Positions 63,121 through 64,000 of a DNA stretch of 64,000 nucleotides are shown one piece after another. How positions within the stretch are numbered: position 1 is the first letter of the stretch; the number at the start of each line of letters is the position of its first letter. Source of the DNA: Desulfosarcina sp. BuS5 (lineage in GTDB: Bacteria; Desulfobacterota; Desulfobacteria; Desulfobacterales; BuS5); the NCBI RefSeq assembly GCF_028752835.1, contig NZ_CP087952.1, forward strand, positions 248,001 through 312,000, in the 5' to 3' direction. The translations under genes were made by a program, and so were the position numbers. The notes under the pieces are model-generated. The model searched no databases and was not told the DNA's origin. It saw only the letters and a list, made by a program, of their open reading frames with translations.

Positions 63121-64000
63121 CATCCATTTCCCGTTTGGTTTCAATAATCTGTTTCCCCATATCCATATCTTCAGGGGTCTGTCCCTGTTCAACCATATCA
63201 AGGATATGGATTAATTGTTTAATGAAAAGGCGAACCTCACTTATAACACCCATGCGTTTTTGGTTTGTGCATATCTTTTCCATTAGCTCATCGCTTACCA
63301 AATCCATTGGATCCCAGCGGTAGGAAATGCCGTGGATGGTTCGTAAGCACCTGCCAAGATCGACCAGCTCGTCTGTTTTAAGAGGGGTTTGATGGATATT
63401 CACCAAGACGCCCCTATAGTTGAGTTTTCCGGATTCTCCGATTGATCGTACACGGCTCCACAAAGCATCATAGGACTTAAAGCCTTTTTCAGACATTAAT
63501 ATATCGGGAATAATAGAGAAAAAAATGTGAAGATATTGAGATGATTCACTGTTATCAATAAGAAGACGTACATTCTCATAGGCTGCATTGCGAATGGAAG
63601 TGCTTTGGCCCATCACGGTTTCCATTTCATCCAGGAGCAGAATTAAACCATTGTGGCCGATGTGGTGCAAAAACAAGATCAACGAGTTCATAAACTGCTT
63701 GCTGTTGGCTTTGTTGAGAAACTCATAGACGCAAAAAGGCTTTAGTTCCCGTTTGGTAACCTTGCCACCTTCAAACCAGTGAAAAAGAACCTCACGATCA
63801 GCATCACGCTTTTCTTCCTCTTCATGGGGCAAAGGGGCAAAACGGTTGTTTATAAGTGCGGCCAGGGCATTGGCAAAATTGATATCCATGCCGGGAATAT
63901 TTCTGAACTCATCGGTAAGGGCAACCCTGTCTTTTTGGGCTTCATCCTTTTGGCCCTGAATAGGGGGCAGTGCTAAATTTTGAAGCCATTCCTCCAGCAT
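63080..64000 (-). CDS. second BrxC/BrxD-like ATPase, 5' part outside window
   Basis: At least 306 residues are visible and the frame is open at the right edge, so the ATG at 64000 may be internal. Walker B is GLILLLDEMETVMG; a Walker A motif is not in the visible part and is presumably upstream. The C-terminal half (RVRSIGESGKLNYRGV, MGVISEVRLFIKQLI) resembles DUF2791/BREX ATPases and parallels the BrxD-like neighbour in layout, though sequence identity is low. It is the first visible gene of the operon. Confidence 0.72.
   Translation of the reverse strand: MLEEWLQNLALPPIQGQKDEAQKDRVALTDEFRNIPGMDINFANALAALINNRFAPLPHEEEEKRDADREVLFHWFEGGKVTKRELKPFCVYEFLNKANSKQFMNSLILFLHHIGHNGLILLLDEMETVMGQSTSIRNAAYENVRLLIDNSESSQYLHIFFSIIPDILMSEKGFKSYDALWSRVRSIGESGKLNYRGVLVNIHQTPLKTDELVDLGRCLRTIHGISYRWDPMDLVSDELMEKICTNQKRMGVISEVRLFIKQLIHILDMVEQGQTPEDMDMGKQIIETKREMDAEKIEQLQPSWDT

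Overview
The window reads as a chromosomal segment of a Gram-negative, probably anaerobic, sulfate-reducing member of the Desulfobacterota (a Desulfobacteraceae-like bacterium). This is inferred from an outer-membrane LptD, an anaerobic-type corrin pathway with a secreted CbiK-type cobaltochelatase, ThiH-type thiamin synthesis, a RicT/PSP1 protein, an HD-domain PgpH-like protein and AT-leaning coding sequence. No database search was run; gene names rest on recognised motifs and gene order. No tRNA, rRNA or CRISPR array was seen.

Layout. 1-2.8 kb (minus): tadA, purA, a small membrane protein and a CheX-like protein cut by the left edge. 2.9-8.5 kb (plus): a small Cys-rich protein, a BrkB/YihY protein, nadA, then thiG-thiH-thiS-thiE. 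8.5-9.7 kb: AT-rich non-coding stretch with repeats. 9.7-21.6 kb (plus): lptD, a NusG-like factor, an HU/IHF protein with its own promoter, holB, ricT, metG, a penicillin-binding protein and a very large GlmS-like protein. 21.7-32.6 kb (minus): a cobalamin riboswitch with terminator, then a small protein, cbiK, a B12-type ABC transporter, cbiA, cbiC, cbiL, cbiD, cbiET and cbiF. 32.6-35.9 kb (minus): a zinc-ribbon coiled-coil protein, RNase P RNA, an HPr-domain protein and ispD. 36.2-47.3 kb (plus): phoH, pgpH-like, ybeY, pdxJ, two sensor kinases, nnr, tsaE, lysC. 47.3-51.7 kb (minus): hydrolase, a degenerate GGDEF protein, a Ser/Thr kinase-GTPase fusion and a TIM-barrel protein. 51.9-53.8 kb (plus): an ApgM-like phosphomutase overlapping an NMN-adenylyltransferase-like gene.

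The right end (54.7-64 kb, minus) is the most unusual part and looks like a defence locus. It encodes a 1994-residue protein that joins an Lhr/YprA-like SF2 helicase, a Cas4/TM0106-like Fe-S PD-(D/E)XK nuclease and a Dna2/UPF1-like SF1 helicase. Upstream of it lie two BrxC/BrxD-like (DUF2791-like) ATPases, the first running off the right edge. A HEPN-MNT toxin-antitoxin pair sits between the two ATPase genes and is bracketed by direct copies of the gene junction, so it appears to have been inserted into a pre-existing operon.

Intergenic regions carry a dispersed repeat of about 105 bp with conserved ends and a variable core. At least four long copies and several fragments are present. One copy lies inside the cobalamin riboswitch aptamer, between the two strands of a short stem. 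Another forms the spacer immediately upstream of ispD, and element ends lie at or beside two gene stop codons.
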